Assembly (NCBI RefSeq): GCF_038594605.1
Contig: NZ_JBCFZM010000001.1
Location: 1,178,001-1,242,000, forward strand
Length of the DNA: 64,000 nucleotides
Source: Alteriqipengyuania bathyomarina_B
GTDB lineage: Bacteria > Pseudomonadota > Alphaproteobacteria > Sphingomonadales > Sphingomonadaceae
Direction: 5' to 3'
Part shown: piece by piece, positions 1 through 8,374 of the stretch
Layout of the letters: each line of letters starts with the position of its first letter
Numbering within the stretch: the first letter of the stretch is position 1
The notes under the pieces: generated by a model
Databases searched by the model: none
What the model was told of the DNA's origin: nothing
The model's input: only the letters and a program-made list of their open reading frames with translations
Position numbers and translations under genes: made by a program

Positions 1-2
1 TC

Positions 3-2198
3 GACGCCGCTTCGATGCAGGACGTGCGCGACTGGTTCACCAACAAGTATGGGCCCAACAACGCCACGCTGGTGCTGGCAGGCGACATCTCCGCTGAAGA
101 AGCCCGCCCGCTTGCGGAGAAGTATTTCGGCGACATCGCGCGTGGGCCGGTAAACAACCCCGCGCAGGCCGAGGTACCGCAGCTCAAGGAAGACGTCCGC
201 AAGATCATGCAGGATCAGGTCGCGGCGACCCAGATCAGCAAGTACTGGTCCGTCCCCGGCATCACGAGCGAAGACCTGACCGCCCTCTCGGTCGGTGCAA
301 GCATCCTCGGCGGTCTCGCCTCCAGCCGTCTCGACAACATCCTCGTCCGCGACGAACAGCTGGCGGTTGGCGTTTCGGCTGGCAACTACGCCTTCCAGCG
401 CGTCGGCATCCTCAACCTCGGCGCAACCGTGAAGCCGGGCGTCGATCCGGAGGTGGTCGAAACACGTCTCAACGAAATCATCGCGCAGTACATCGCCGAA
501 GGTCCGACCGAGGACGAAGTGCGTCGCGCAGCGACCGCCGATCTCGCGGGCACCATTCGCGGGCTCGAACAGGTCGGCGGCTTCGGCGGCAAGGCCGTGA
601 CGCTGGCACAGGGCAAGGTGCTGGCGGGCGACCCCGGCTTCTTCGATCGCCAGCTCGAAGTCCTCGCTTCGCTGACCCCTGCCGACGTGCAGGCCGCGAT
701 GCAGAAGTGGATGACCAAGCCCAGCATGACGCTGGTCCTCCAACCCGGCGAGCGTACCGGCGAATACGAGGAAGCAGCTTCGGTCGCCGCCGATACGGAC
801 GAGGGCGACGCAGAGCCGGCTTCGAACGAAATCACGGTGACCAAGGTGCGCCCGGCGCCTGAAATCAGCGCCCTGGCGGAACTCGACTTCCCCGATGTGA
901 CGCAGGCCACGCTCTCCAACGGGATCACCGTCCATTACGCGCAGCGCGATGCCGTTCCGGTAACCCGAGTGGCGCTCAGCTTCGATGCCGGTTCGGCAGC
1001 CGACCCGGTCGACATGCGCGGCCTCGAAGGCATGACTCTGGCCTTGATGGACGAAGGCACCACCAGCCTCACTTCGCAGGAAATCGCGGAGGCCAAGGAA
1101 CGGCTGGGTGCGGTTATCTATAGCGGTGGCGGCTCCGACCGGTCGAGCTTCACGCTGACCGCGATGAGCGCGAACCTCTCGCCCTCGCTCGACCTGATGA
1201 CCGACATCGTCCGCAATCCGGCGTTCAACCAGAGCGAACTGGAACGCGTCCGCACGCAGACGATCACCGGCATCCAGCAGTCGCTGAAATCGCCGGCCGG
1301 CATCGCATCCTACGTCGCAACCCCGCTGATCTACGGGGAAAACAATCCCTATGGCGGTTCGGCCACGGAAGAGTCGGTCTCGTCGATCACGCGTGACGAT
1401 CTGATCGAATTCAAGCAGACGTGGCTGCGGCCCGACAATGCCGAGATCTTCGTGGTGTCGGACATGGCGCTGGCCGACGTGATGCCCGAACTCGAAGCCG
1501 CCTTCGGCAACTGGCAGGCGCCTGCCACGGCAAAGGGAACCAAGACCTTTGGCAGTCTGGCTGCAAGGCCCGAAAGCGCGCGGGTGGTCCTGGTCAACCG
1601 CCCCAACTCGCCGCAGAGCTTCATCCTCGGCGGGCTGATGACCGATACCGATCCGGCCGATCCGAAGATCATCGACCTGTACAATGCCAACAACGCCCTG
1701 GGCGGCAACTTCCTCGCCCGGCTCAACATGAACCTGCGCGAATCCAAGGGCTGGAGCTACGGTGTGCGTGGCGGACCGCGCGTCAACGAGAACACGGTCG
1801 CCTACTACGTGCAGGCACCGGTTCAGGCGGACCGCACGGGCGATGCGCTGGCGGAGCTGATCCGCGAAGTCGGCGAATTCGTGACCACCAGCGGCGTCAC
1901 CGACGAGGAACTGACCCGCATCGTGAACGCCGAAATCCGCGAGCTGCCCGGCCAGTATGAAACCTCCGGTGCGGTGCTCGGCGCGATGCAGAGCAACGTG
2001 CTCTACGGGCGTCCGATGACCTACCAGGAAACGCTGGCCGATAAGTATCGTGCACAGACCCGTGAGAGCCTCGATGCGGCGGCGCGTGCGGCGATCGATC
2101 CCGACCAGTTCACCTGGGTGATCGTCGGCGATGCCGAACAGGTTGGCCCGCAACTCGAAGCACTCGGCCTGCCGGTGGAAACCATCGAGGTAGAGTAA
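3..2198 (+). CDS. M16 family metallopeptidase (tandem M16 protein), 5'-truncated by the window edge
   Basis: The reading frame is open from the first bases, so the true start lies upstream; 731 residues are visible. The start of the visible part (DWFTNKYGPNNATLVLAGDI) is the back half of a first M16 domain. From about residue 290 a second M16 module begins (ATLSNGITVHY). Where an active module would carry HxxEH, this second module reads GLEGMTLALMDEG, so it has no zinc site and is probably the structural half. Known tandem M16 proteins of alphaproteobacteria are about 900-980 residues, periplasmic or secreted, with the active site in the first half, which is outside this window. Substrate unknown. 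No downstream gene overlaps it. Confidence 0.9.
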   Translation, partial: DAASMQDVRDWFTNKYGPNNATLVLAGDISAEEARPLAEKYFGDIARGPVNNPAQAEVPQLKEDVRKIMQDQVAATQISKYWSVPGITSEDLTALSVGASILGGLASSRLDNILVRDEQLAVGVSAGNYAFQRVGILNLGATVKPGVDPEVVETRLNEIIAQYIAEGPTEDEVRRAATADLAGTIRGLEQVGGFGGKAVTLAQGKVLAGDPGFFDRQLEVLASLTPADVQAAMQKWMTKPSMTLVLQPGERTGEYEEAASVAADTDEGDAEPASNEITVTKVRPAPEISALAELDFPDVTQATLSNGITVHYAQRDAVPVTRVALSFDAGSAADPVDMRGLEGMTLALMDEGTTSLTSQEIAEAKERLGAVIYSGGGSDRSSFTLTAMSANLSPSLDLMTDIVRNPAFNQSELERVRTQTITGIQQSLKSPAGIASYVATPLIYGENNPYGGSATEESVSSITRDDLIEFKQTWLRPDNAEIFVVSDMALADVMPELEAAFGNWQAPATAKGTKTFGSLAARPESARVVLVNRPNSPQSFILGGLMTDTDPADPKIIDLYNANNALGGNFLARLNMNLRESKGWSYGVRGGPRVNENTVAYYVQAPVQADRTGDALAELIREVGEFVTTSGVTDEELTRIVNAEIRELPGQYETSGAVLGAMQSNVLYGRPMTYQETLADKYRAQTRESLDAAARAAIDPDQFTWVIVGDAEQVGPQLEALGLPVETIEVE

Positions 2199-2215
2199 GC
2201 GTTATTGACACGAAT

Positions 2216-2242
2216 GTAGGTGCGGGCGATGGCCCGCCCTAC
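2216..2242. repeat. Long palindromic hairpin after the M16 gene
   Basis: GTAGG-T-GCGGGC-GATG-GCCCGC-CCTAC: an 11-bp stem with one unpaired T and a GATG loop. No T-run follows, so it is not a classical intrinsic terminator. It looks like a short extragenic palindromic element or an mRNA 3'-end stabiliser. Only one copy was noticed in this window. Confidence 0.5.
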
Positions 2243-2268
2243 CCACACATACGAGAGGAGTACCGCAA

Positions 2269-2574
2269 ATGTCCGTAGCAGGAACCTATGATACCGTCGT
2301 AAAGAGCCCGATGGGCGACCAGAAGGGCACCTTCACCGTCGTTCCGGGCGACGATGGCAACACCTTCACCGGCTCGATGGCCGGCGGAATGGGCTCGATG
2401 GACGTGAAGGACGGCACGATCGCCGGCGACACGCTCAAGTGGAAGATGGATATGACCGTCCCCATGCCGATGGAGCTCAACTGCGAAGCGACCGTCACTG
2501 GCGACCAGATGACCGGCAAGGTCAACGCAGGCGCCTTCGGCGACATGCCGCTGACCGGCGAAAAGCAGGGCTAA
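2269..2574 (+). CDS. Small conserved hypothetical protein (101 aa)
   Basis: Preceded by a good ribosome binding site (GAGAGGAG, about 10 bases before the ATG) and followed by a strong terminator, so it looks like a separate short transcription unit. The protein has no signal peptide or membrane segment and is Gly/Met/Asp rich. It contains alternating short strands (GTFTVVPGDDGNTFTGSM, later EATVTGDQMTGKV), which suggests a small all-beta fold. Similar short proteins occur next to metabolic genes in sphingomonads, but I know of no assigned function. Real gene: fairly sure; role: unknown. Confidence 0.75.
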   Translation: MSVAGTYDTVVKSPMGDQKGTFTVVPGDDGNTFTGSMAGGMGSMDVKDGTIAGDTLKWKMDMTVPMPMELNCEATVTGDQMTGKVNAGAFGDMPLTGEKQG

Positions 2575-2593
2575 GCAGGCTCAACCTACAACG

Positions 2594-2633
2594 AAAAGGC
2601 CGCCGGAGTTTGCGCTCCGGCGGCCTTTTTCTT
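2594..2633. terminator. Strong bidirectional intrinsic terminator
   Basis: A 15-bp perfect stem AAAAGGCCGCCGGAG / CTCCGGCGGCCTTTT (2594-2608 and 2615-2629) around the loop TTTGCG. It has a T-run on the plus side and an A-run on the other side. It serves both the small plus-strand gene upstream and the convergent minus-strand gene that ends at 2654. Confidence 0.9.
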
Positions 2634-2653
2634 TAGCAATGCGGGCGTGGCGG

Positions 2654-3712
2654 TCAGTCGGCTGCGCGCGCTTCGGCGGTAAAGGTGCTGGCCTGAGCAG
2701 CCGGAACGTCACCCGCTTCGTCGATTGCGGTGTCGCCCTCTGGCGAGGCCGCCAAAGCGGCCGCGGCCTCGGCCTTTTCGCGCTCCGCCTTGGCAAGCTC
2801 GGCCTTCTTTTGGGCCTCGGCCGCCAGCCTGGTGGCCTCCTTCACGTCGACGATCCGGTCGCGTTCGTAGGCGAGCACCCCATCCATCGGGGCGAGGCGC
2901 GCAATCGTCCCACCGAACCAGTTGTCCACCTTGCCAGCCGCGCGGAAATCGGCGCGGATTGTTTCATAACCGGCGAGTGCGGCAGGTACCGTATAATCGA
3001 TAGGCCGGGCAGGTTCGCGTTGTTTGGCGAATTCGTCCCAGTTGATGCCCGACTGGCGCCCCGCGTCATCGTCGATCCAGCGCATCATCGCGAAGTCGCC
3101 GAGATTGGTGACGACGCCCGGCTTCGCATCGAATTTCACACTGCCCATGCACATGCACGATCCAACGGCCCCACCGTTCGGATTGAGGAAGATCGGCCCG
3201 TAATAGGTGTATTCGCCCGGATCGAGTTCGATCAGGTAGGAATAGACCTGCTCTCCGGCTTCATCCTTGCTCTTGTCGAAGACATAGTTTGGGCCCCAGC
3301 CAACCAACAGGCGGCGCTCGACCGATCCGATCGAGAAGGTCTCGCGGCTAACTTCGTCCGGTTTGTCCCGCAGCCGTTCGCCAGAGTACAGCTTGTCCTC
3401 GCGAATCCTCTCGCGCTGTTCGAGGTACCTTTCCAGCTTCGCTTCGTACTTCTCGCGGGCGTTGGCGTACTGCTCCTCCCAATCTTCTTGGAACAGCGCC
3501 AGATCGGCCTCATCGGCCGTCTTGTAGAACACACCTTGGCTGCGCGCGCTGCCGGTCACCAGGATATAGGCCCGGTCCGCCGCAATCTGTTGCTTGCCTC
3601 TGGCAAGATTCTTCGCCTCAATATGTTCGCGCTCGACATTCTGCGCGAGCGCGGGCGTGGCAAGCGCCATGGCAGCGCATGCGGCCGTGGCGATCATCGA
3701 AAAGATCTTCAT
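2654..3712 (-). CDS. Secreted hypothetical protein with Ala/Glu/Lys-rich C-terminus
   Basis: 352 residues from the ATG at 3712, chosen because it gives a clean signal peptide (MKIFSMIATAACAAMALATP, cleavage after ALA) and forms a 4-bp ATGA overlap with the stop of the upstream gene. The longer in-frame start would run through that gene. After the signal comes a charged helical stretch rich in E/R/K (about residues 60-125) and a beta-rich core with DPGEYTYYGP and a CMCMGS motif. The last part is a long A/E/K-rich helix, probably a coiled coil. I do not recognise a named domain. Translational coupling suggests it works in the envelope with the preceding gene product. Confidence 0.8.
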   Translation of the reverse strand: MKIFSMIATAACAAMALATPALAQNVEREHIEAKNLARGKQQIAADRAYILVTGSARSQGVFYKTADEADLALFQEDWEEQYANAREKYEAKLERYLEQRERIREDKLYSGERLRDKPDEVSRETFSIGSVERRLLVGWGPNYVFDKSKDEAGEQVYSYLIELDPGEYTYYGPIFLNPNGGAVGSCMCMGSVKFDAKPGVVTNLGDFAMMRWIDDDAGRQSGINWDEFAKQREPARPIDYTVPAALAGYETIRADFRAAGKVDNWFGGTIARLAPMDGVLAYERDRIVDVKEATRLAAEAQKKAELAKAEREKAEAAAALAASPEGDTAIDEAGDVPAAQASTFTAEARAAD

Positions 3713-4299
3713 GGCTGGAGCGCCTCCTGCGCGGGTTTGGGGCCGGATGCGACGCGGGCCTGCATCATCAGCTTTTGGGCGCGACTTTCCGCTTCCTCGC
3801 GGCTGTTGCCTTCCTCGAAGTTGAACTCCTGCCACAGGTCCTTCTCCAGCCCGTAACGACTATAACCCTTGTAAAACATGCAGTTGCGTATGTTCGTGCG
3901 GCGCTGCTTGCGCCGTTCCGCCGATCCGAAGATTGCGTCGGCCACGACCGATCCGATCGCCCCGCCCACCGCGCCGGCCATGCCGTATTGCATGACCTGC
4001 TGGGTGATCATCGACTGCGAGGCGCCGCCATAGAAGCTGAGCCCGCTGGTCAGTGCATCGCATTCGGCGATATCGCGAAAGGCAACATCGAAGCTGGTAT
4101 CGGGCCGGTGGAAGTAGAAATACTTCTCGAAATCGTCCCCGTCGACGCTCCCCGCGTCGAAGGCGAGCGCGGGCATCGGCACGGCCTCCACCTCGGCGTC
4201 GGTGAAGGTGTAGATCGGCGGCTCGTTGCTATCGACATATTGTGCCTGCGCTGCGACCGGAACGGACAGCAGCAGCAGAGCGAAACAGATGCGTTTCAC
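3709..4299 (-). CDS. Secreted hypothetical protein with glycine-zipper-like segment
   Basis: 196 residues starting with a signal peptide (MKRICFALLLLSVPVAAQAQ). A middle segment GMAGAVGGAIGSVVADAIFG has the small-residue spacing of a glycine zipper and may insert in a membrane. It is followed by a conserved-looking block with a cysteine (RNCMFYKGYSRYG). It is the first gene of a two-gene unit: its TGA overlaps the ATG of the next secreted protein by 4 bp. Function unknown; an envelope role is inferred only from the signal peptides of both partners. Confidence 0.8.
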   Translation of the reverse strand: MKRICFALLLLSVPVAAQAQYVDSNEPPIYTFTDAEVEAVPMPALAFDAGSVDGDDFEKYFYFHRPDTSFDVAFRDIAECDALTSGLSFYGGASQSMITQQVMQYGMAGAVGGAIGSVVADAIFGSAERRKQRRTNIRNCMFYKGYSRYGLEKDLWQEFNFEEGNSREEAESRAQKLMMQARVASGPKPAQEALQP

Positions 4300-4385
4300 T
4301 GGATCCCCCTCATGTTTTACAACCCCGCCAACAAGATACGCGCGATAAAAACGTACGCCTATAGCGAAATGTGCGCGGTGGTGTT

Positions 4386-4859
4386 TTACCCGGCCATTTG
4401 TCCGCGCAGCGCCTGGTAGGCCGCCGCAGTGACGGTGTTGGCGAGGTTGAGCGAGCGGACCTTGTCGCTCTTCATCGGCAAGCTGACCATCTGCTTGGCG
4501 TGCGCCTGCACGATATCGCCCGGCAGCCCCTTGGTCTCACGCCCGAAGACAAGATAGGCGTCCGCCGGATAGTCCGGTTCGTAGAAGCTGCGCGGAGCAT
4601 ATTCCTCGAACAGGAACAGTTGATCGCCGCGCGGATCACGCTCCGCCAGGAACGCCTCCCAGCTCGCGAACTCCGCCAGCCGGATATGCTGCCAGTAATC
4701 GAGCCCCGCGCGCTTCAGCCGCGTGTCGGTGATCGTGAAGCCGAGCGGGTGGATCAGGATGAGTTCGAGATCGAGCGCCACGCAGGTGCGCCCCACCGCG
4801 CCGGTATTGCCGGGGATTTCGGGGTGGACGAGGACGATGGACAGGCCGGAGGCGCTCAT
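4386..4859 (-). CDS. trmL: tRNA (cytidine/uridine-34-2'-O)-methyltransferase TrmL
   Basis: 157 residues, the normal size for TrmL/YibK, a SPOUT-fold methyltransferase. It methylates the ribose of the wobble base in tRNA-Leu isoacceptors using SAM. Diagnostic stretches are VLVHPEIPGNTGAVGRTC at the N-terminus, LVFGRETKGLP in the middle, and SLNLANTVTAAAYQALR near the end, which forms the trefoil-knot SAM site. Its ATG overlaps the stop of the upstream lipoprotein gene by 4 bp (ATGA), so it is translated from the same message. It is the last gene of the minus-strand gatB unit. Confidence 0.95.
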   Translation of the reverse strand: MSASGLSIVLVHPEIPGNTGAVGRTCVALDLELILIHPLGFTITDTRLKRAGLDYWQHIRLAEFASWEAFLAERDPRGDQLFLFEEYAPRSFYEPDYPADAYLVFGRETKGLPGDIVQAHAKQMVSLPMKSDKVRSLNLANTVTAAAYQALRGQMAG

Positions 4860-6589
4860 TCGGGCATGATAGCGGGCCGGATCGCGCGGACGACATAGTC
4901 GCCCGGCGGCAGCAGCAACGGAATATCTTCGCCTGGCTCCACATAGATGCGGTCCATCGGCACCGCCATGTCGGGTTCGCCCGCGCGAAACGCATCGACG
5001 ATCAGCGGGCCCTCACCCTCGCGGAGTTCAGCCGGAATGGCGATCTCGCGATCGCCCGCCCTGCGCCGCCACTGCGGGCGAGAGCGCGCGAACTGGGTGA
5101 CCGGCTGTGAGAGAACCAGGTCGACCAGCCCTGCAGACTCGCCTTCGGGAAGCTGCGCGAGGAAGGCCTCGCCACCATTGCTCGAACACAGGATCTGCGA
5201 AATCGTCAGCGGATCGATTCCTGTGAGCTGCTTCAGGCGCGCTGCCATCCACAGGTTGGTCGATCCGTCGCCGCGCACCACCGGCACTTCGGACGCGTGC
5301 GAGTACCCGACATGGATGATCAGCTTCTCCCCATCGTCCATCGTCGCGAGGATCGCGGCGAGATTTTCCGCCTGCGCAGTTTCGCGTGCACGGATACGCT
5401 CTTCAACGGACGCATCTTGCGGAGCGGACTGGGTGGGCGTTTCCTCGTAGGCCACGAGCCGATAGCCGAGGCCTTTCGCCTCGCGCACCAGCCGCCCGAA
5501 GACAGGTTCCAGCGTATAGGTGCCGTCGGTCACATGCGGCCACGCGAGCGCGGCGTTTGCCTCGACCGGATCGACGCCGTCCTGCGCGTTGCTGAAAGTC
5601 TCGGCGGCATAGACGGTATAGCCCAATGGCCGCAGCGCGCCCAGCAACTGGCGCACGGTATCGCGATGGCGGGTGACCGAATGGCTTTCGTTCACGATCA
5701 CCACCCGGCTTTGCCGCGCGCGCTCGACGATCGTAGCCAGAGCGGCTTCCCATCCCCGCCGGGTGCCCGGCAACACTGCGCAGGGCGAGGCGCGATATTC
5801 GCTGGTGTCGGTCAGGCTGCCGCGATCTTCGCGCCCCAGCATCGACCATTGCTGCGCCGCCGGACCGACTGCGGCCCCCTGCCCCGGCACGCGGTAGAAC
5901 GGGTCCAGCCCCGTATCCTCGGAAGCAATCGGGGGGCCGGAAACGGACAGGCGCACCGAAGGCGTGGGCGCGCCGCCCGCAACACGCGGCGTGCGCGCCC
6001 CTTGCACCGCGGCGCTGCCCTGCGCGGGCTGTGATGCCTGCGCACGAGCTTGCCGGCTCTCGATTTCGGCATCGAGGCCGGTGAAGAAATCGGCGTACAG
6101 CGCTTCGTCCAGCACGGCGCGCTCCCCCGTCCGTGAAAGCGCGCCCGTACCCGACACCCCGATGGAGAAGGCGGCGCGAACCCGGACCGTCCCACCGCCA
6201 AGATCGTCGATATAGGCGGAAACGACCGGGGTCTGGTTCGATCTACCGAGGCCCGAAGTATCGACGCGAAGCCGATCCGTCGTGGTCCCCGTGGCCGTGA
6301 TCAAACCGCTGTCCAGATCAGCGGTCTGCACCCGGTAGCCGCTATCGAGCAGCGCTGTCATCGTGCTGGCGAAGGCGATCTGTTTGGTGGTGCTGAATTC
6401 GCGATTCTGCAAACGCCGCAGTTCCTGTGCGGTAAGAGGGGCAGCGCCCTCTGCCCCCAGCACCGAATTGGCGATCGATCCGCCCGCCGCCGCCACTTTC
6501 TGGAACTGCTGCACGGGCGAACAGGCTGCGGTGCCTGCCAGCGCGGCGCACAGTGCCGTCGCGCAGATCGCATGGCGGGGGTGGCTCAC
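4856..6589 (-). CDS. Lipoprotein with TIKI/ChaN/EreA-like domain
   Basis: About 577 residues. I place the start at GTG 6589, which has a strong GGGGAGG site upstream and gives a compact lipoprotein signal with lipobox LAGTAAC; an in-frame ATG at 6622 is possible but lacks a good site. The first half is a poorly conserved beta-rich region. The second half carries VVIVNESHSVTRHR and, about 130 residues later, IIHVGYSHASEV. These NExH and GxxH motifs fit the ChaN/TIKI/erythromycin-esterase-like superfamily, in which such Glu/His residues build the active or metal site. Substrate unknown. It sits between gatB (38 bp upstream) and trmL (4-bp overlap). Confidence 0.8.
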   Translation of the reverse strand: MSHPRHAICATALCAALAGTAACSPVQQFQKVAAAGGSIANSVLGAEGAAPLTAQELRRLQNREFSTTKQIAFASTMTALLDSGYRVQTADLDSGLITATGTTTDRLRVDTSGLGRSNQTPVVSAYIDDLGGGTVRVRAAFSIGVSGTGALSRTGERAVLDEALYADFFTGLDAEIESRQARAQASQPAQGSAAVQGARTPRVAGGAPTPSVRLSVSGPPIASEDTGLDPFYRVPGQGAAVGPAAQQWSMLGREDRGSLTDTSEYRASPCAVLPGTRRGWEAALATIVERARQSRVVIVNESHSVTRHRDTVRQLLGALRPLGYTVYAAETFSNAQDGVDPVEANAALAWPHVTDGTYTLEPVFGRLVREAKGLGYRLVAYEETPTQSAPQDASVEERIRARETAQAENLAAILATMDDGEKLIIHVGYSHASEVPVVRGDGSTNLWMAARLKQLTGIDPLTISQILCSSNGGEAFLAQLPEGESAGLVDLVLSQPVTQFARSRPQWRRRAGDREIAIPAELREGEGPLIVDAFRAGEPDMAVPMDRIYVEPGEDIPLLLPPGDYVVRAIRPAIMPE

Positions 6590-6627
6590 GCCCTCCCCCT
6601 TTTCAGCAGACCGACCTTTCATGGCTG

Positions 6628-8127
6628 CTAGCCAAGCTTGTCCTTCAAAATCTGATTCACCACCGCCGGGTTCGCCTTGCCCTGCATTGCCTTCATCGTC
6701 TGGCCGACGAAGAAGCCGAACAGCTTGTCCTTTCCGCCGCGATATTCGGCCACCTTGTCTTCGTTGGCGGCGATGATCGCGTCGATCGCTTCCTCGATCG
6801 CACCGGTATCGCTGACCTGCTTGAGGCCTTCGGTATCGGCGATCTCCTCGGGGTCGCGGCCGGTCTTGAGGACGATTTCGTAGATTTCCTTGGCCTGTCC
6901 GCCCGAAATCTCGCCCTTGTCCTGCATCGCGAGGATGCTCGCCTGCGCCTCTGCGGTGGCGTGCGCGGGGTCGGCTTCTTCGCCCAATGACTTCATCACG
7001 CCCGGCGCGACCGAGAGCGCCCAGTTGGCGACCTGCGTAGCGACCGTCTTCTCGGGCTTGCCGATCTTGGCCGCCGTGGCGGAGAGCAGCGTTTCGAAGC
7101 GACCGAAGGTTTCCACCTCGGCGGTGAGCTCGCGCGCGTTGTAGGGCGTGAGGCCCAGCTCGTTCTCGTACCGTGCGCGCTTGGCGTCGGGCAATTCGGG
7201 CAGGCTCTCGCGGCATTCGCTCAGGAAGGCATCGTCGAGTTCGAGCGGCAGCAGGTCGGGATCGGGGAAGTAGCGGTAATCGTGCGCGTCTTCCTTGCTG
7301 CGCATGGTGCGCGTGGTGCCGGTGGCGACATCGAACAGGCGGGTTTCCTGATCGACCGTCCCGCCGCTCTCCAACACATCGACCTGGCGGTTCGCCTCGT
7401 ATTCGATGACCTGCATGACGAAGCGCACCGAGTTGACGTTCTTCGTCTCGGTCCGCGTGCCCAGCTCAGAATCGCCAACCTTGCGCACCGAGACGTTGAC
7501 GTCCGCGCGCATCGATCCTTCTTCCATATTGCCGTCGCACGACCCGACATAGCGCAGGATCGACCTGAGCTTGCGCACGTAAGCGCCTGCTTCGGCAGGA
7601 GACGTCATGTCGGGCTTGCTGACGATTTCCATCAGCGCGATGCCGGTGCGGTTGAGATCGACGTAGCTCATCGTCGGGTGCTGATCGTGCATCAGCTTGC
7701 CCGCGTCCTGCTCCACGTGAATGCGCTCGATCCCGATGATCTTGTCCTCGGGGATGCCCGCCTTCTCGTCCGCCTCGATCAGCAGCTGCCCCTCGCCCAC
7801 GATAGGGTGGTAAAGCTGGCTGATCTGGTAGCCCTGCGGCAGGTCGGCGTAGAAGTAGTTCTTGCGGTCGAACCGACTCCACGCGTTGATCTGGGCTTCG
7901 ATGGCCATGCCGGTGCGCACCGCCTGGCGGATGCACTCGCGGTTGGGCACGGGCAGCATGCCCGGCATCGCGGCATCTATCAGCGAGACCTGCGTGTTGG
8001 GCTCGGCCCCGAATTCGGTGGATGCGCCGCTGAAAAGCTTGGCGTTGGAGGTGACCTGCGCGTGGACTTCGAGGCCGATCACGACCTCCCATTCGCCCGT
8101 TGCGCCCTGGATACGGTATGTGCTCAT
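6628..8127 (-). CDS. gatB: Asp-tRNA(Asn)/Glu-tRNA(Gln) amidotransferase subunit B
   Basis: 499 residues from ATG 8127, normal for GatB. GatB binds the mischarged tRNA and carries the kinase site that activates Glu-tRNA(Gln) or Asp-tRNA(Asn) before amidation. Signatures: VVIGLEVHAQ at the N-terminus, NYFYADLPQGYQISQ, DLNRTGIALMEIVSKPDM, DHDYRYFPDPDL-type segment (HDYRYFPDPDL), and a C-terminal YqeY-like helical domain ending in VNQILKDKLG. The GatA and GatC subunits are encoded about 2.5 kb away on the same strand, separated by an unrelated plus-strand gene. Its presence implies indirect aminoacylation of Gln and/or Asn tRNAs. Confidence 0.97.
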   Translation of the reverse strand: MSTYRIQGATGEWEVVIGLEVHAQVTSNAKLFSGASTEFGAEPNTQVSLIDAAMPGMLPVPNRECIRQAVRTGMAIEAQINAWSRFDRKNYFYADLPQGYQISQLYHPIVGEGQLLIEADEKAGIPEDKIIGIERIHVEQDAGKLMHDQHPTMSYVDLNRTGIALMEIVSKPDMTSPAEAGAYVRKLRSILRYVGSCDGNMEEGSMRADVNVSVRKVGDSELGTRTETKNVNSVRFVMQVIEYEANRQVDVLESGGTVDQETRLFDVATGTTRTMRSKEDAHDYRYFPDPDLLPLELDDAFLSECRESLPELPDAKRARYENELGLTPYNARELTAEVETFGRFETLLSATAAKIGKPEKTVATQVANWALSVAPGVMKSLGEEADPAHATAEAQASILAMQDKGEISGGQAKEIYEIVLKTGRDPEEIADTEGLKQVSDTGAIEEAIDAIIAANEDKVAEYRGGKDKLFGFFVGQTMKAMQGKANPAVVNQILKDKLG

Positions 8128-8374
8128 GGCTGAGCGATTGCCTCGGTTCGCGCGAATTTGCAACGGGGTGCGCACCACGCTCAACCCGCATCGCATCCCC
8201 GGCCCCTCGCGCATCGCACCCGCCTGCGTGGTGGGCCGAGCGACAAGTACGTGCCAGCTCCCGTTTTTCGGGCGACACGCGCGCATTTCTGCGGGCACTT
8301 TGAAGTTCGCGGCGTGGACTTTGAACCCCGGTTGGCCTAGCTCCGGCCTTGGGCAGGAATGAGGGTCGAGCAAG

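Noticed and set aside
2639..3856. Long plus-strand open frame opposite two minus-strand genes
   Set aside because: The minus-strand frames have signal peptides, coupled ATGA overlap and sensible composition; the plus frame is low-complexity Arg/Gly/Leu-rich, as expected for an antisense shadow in GC-rich DNA.
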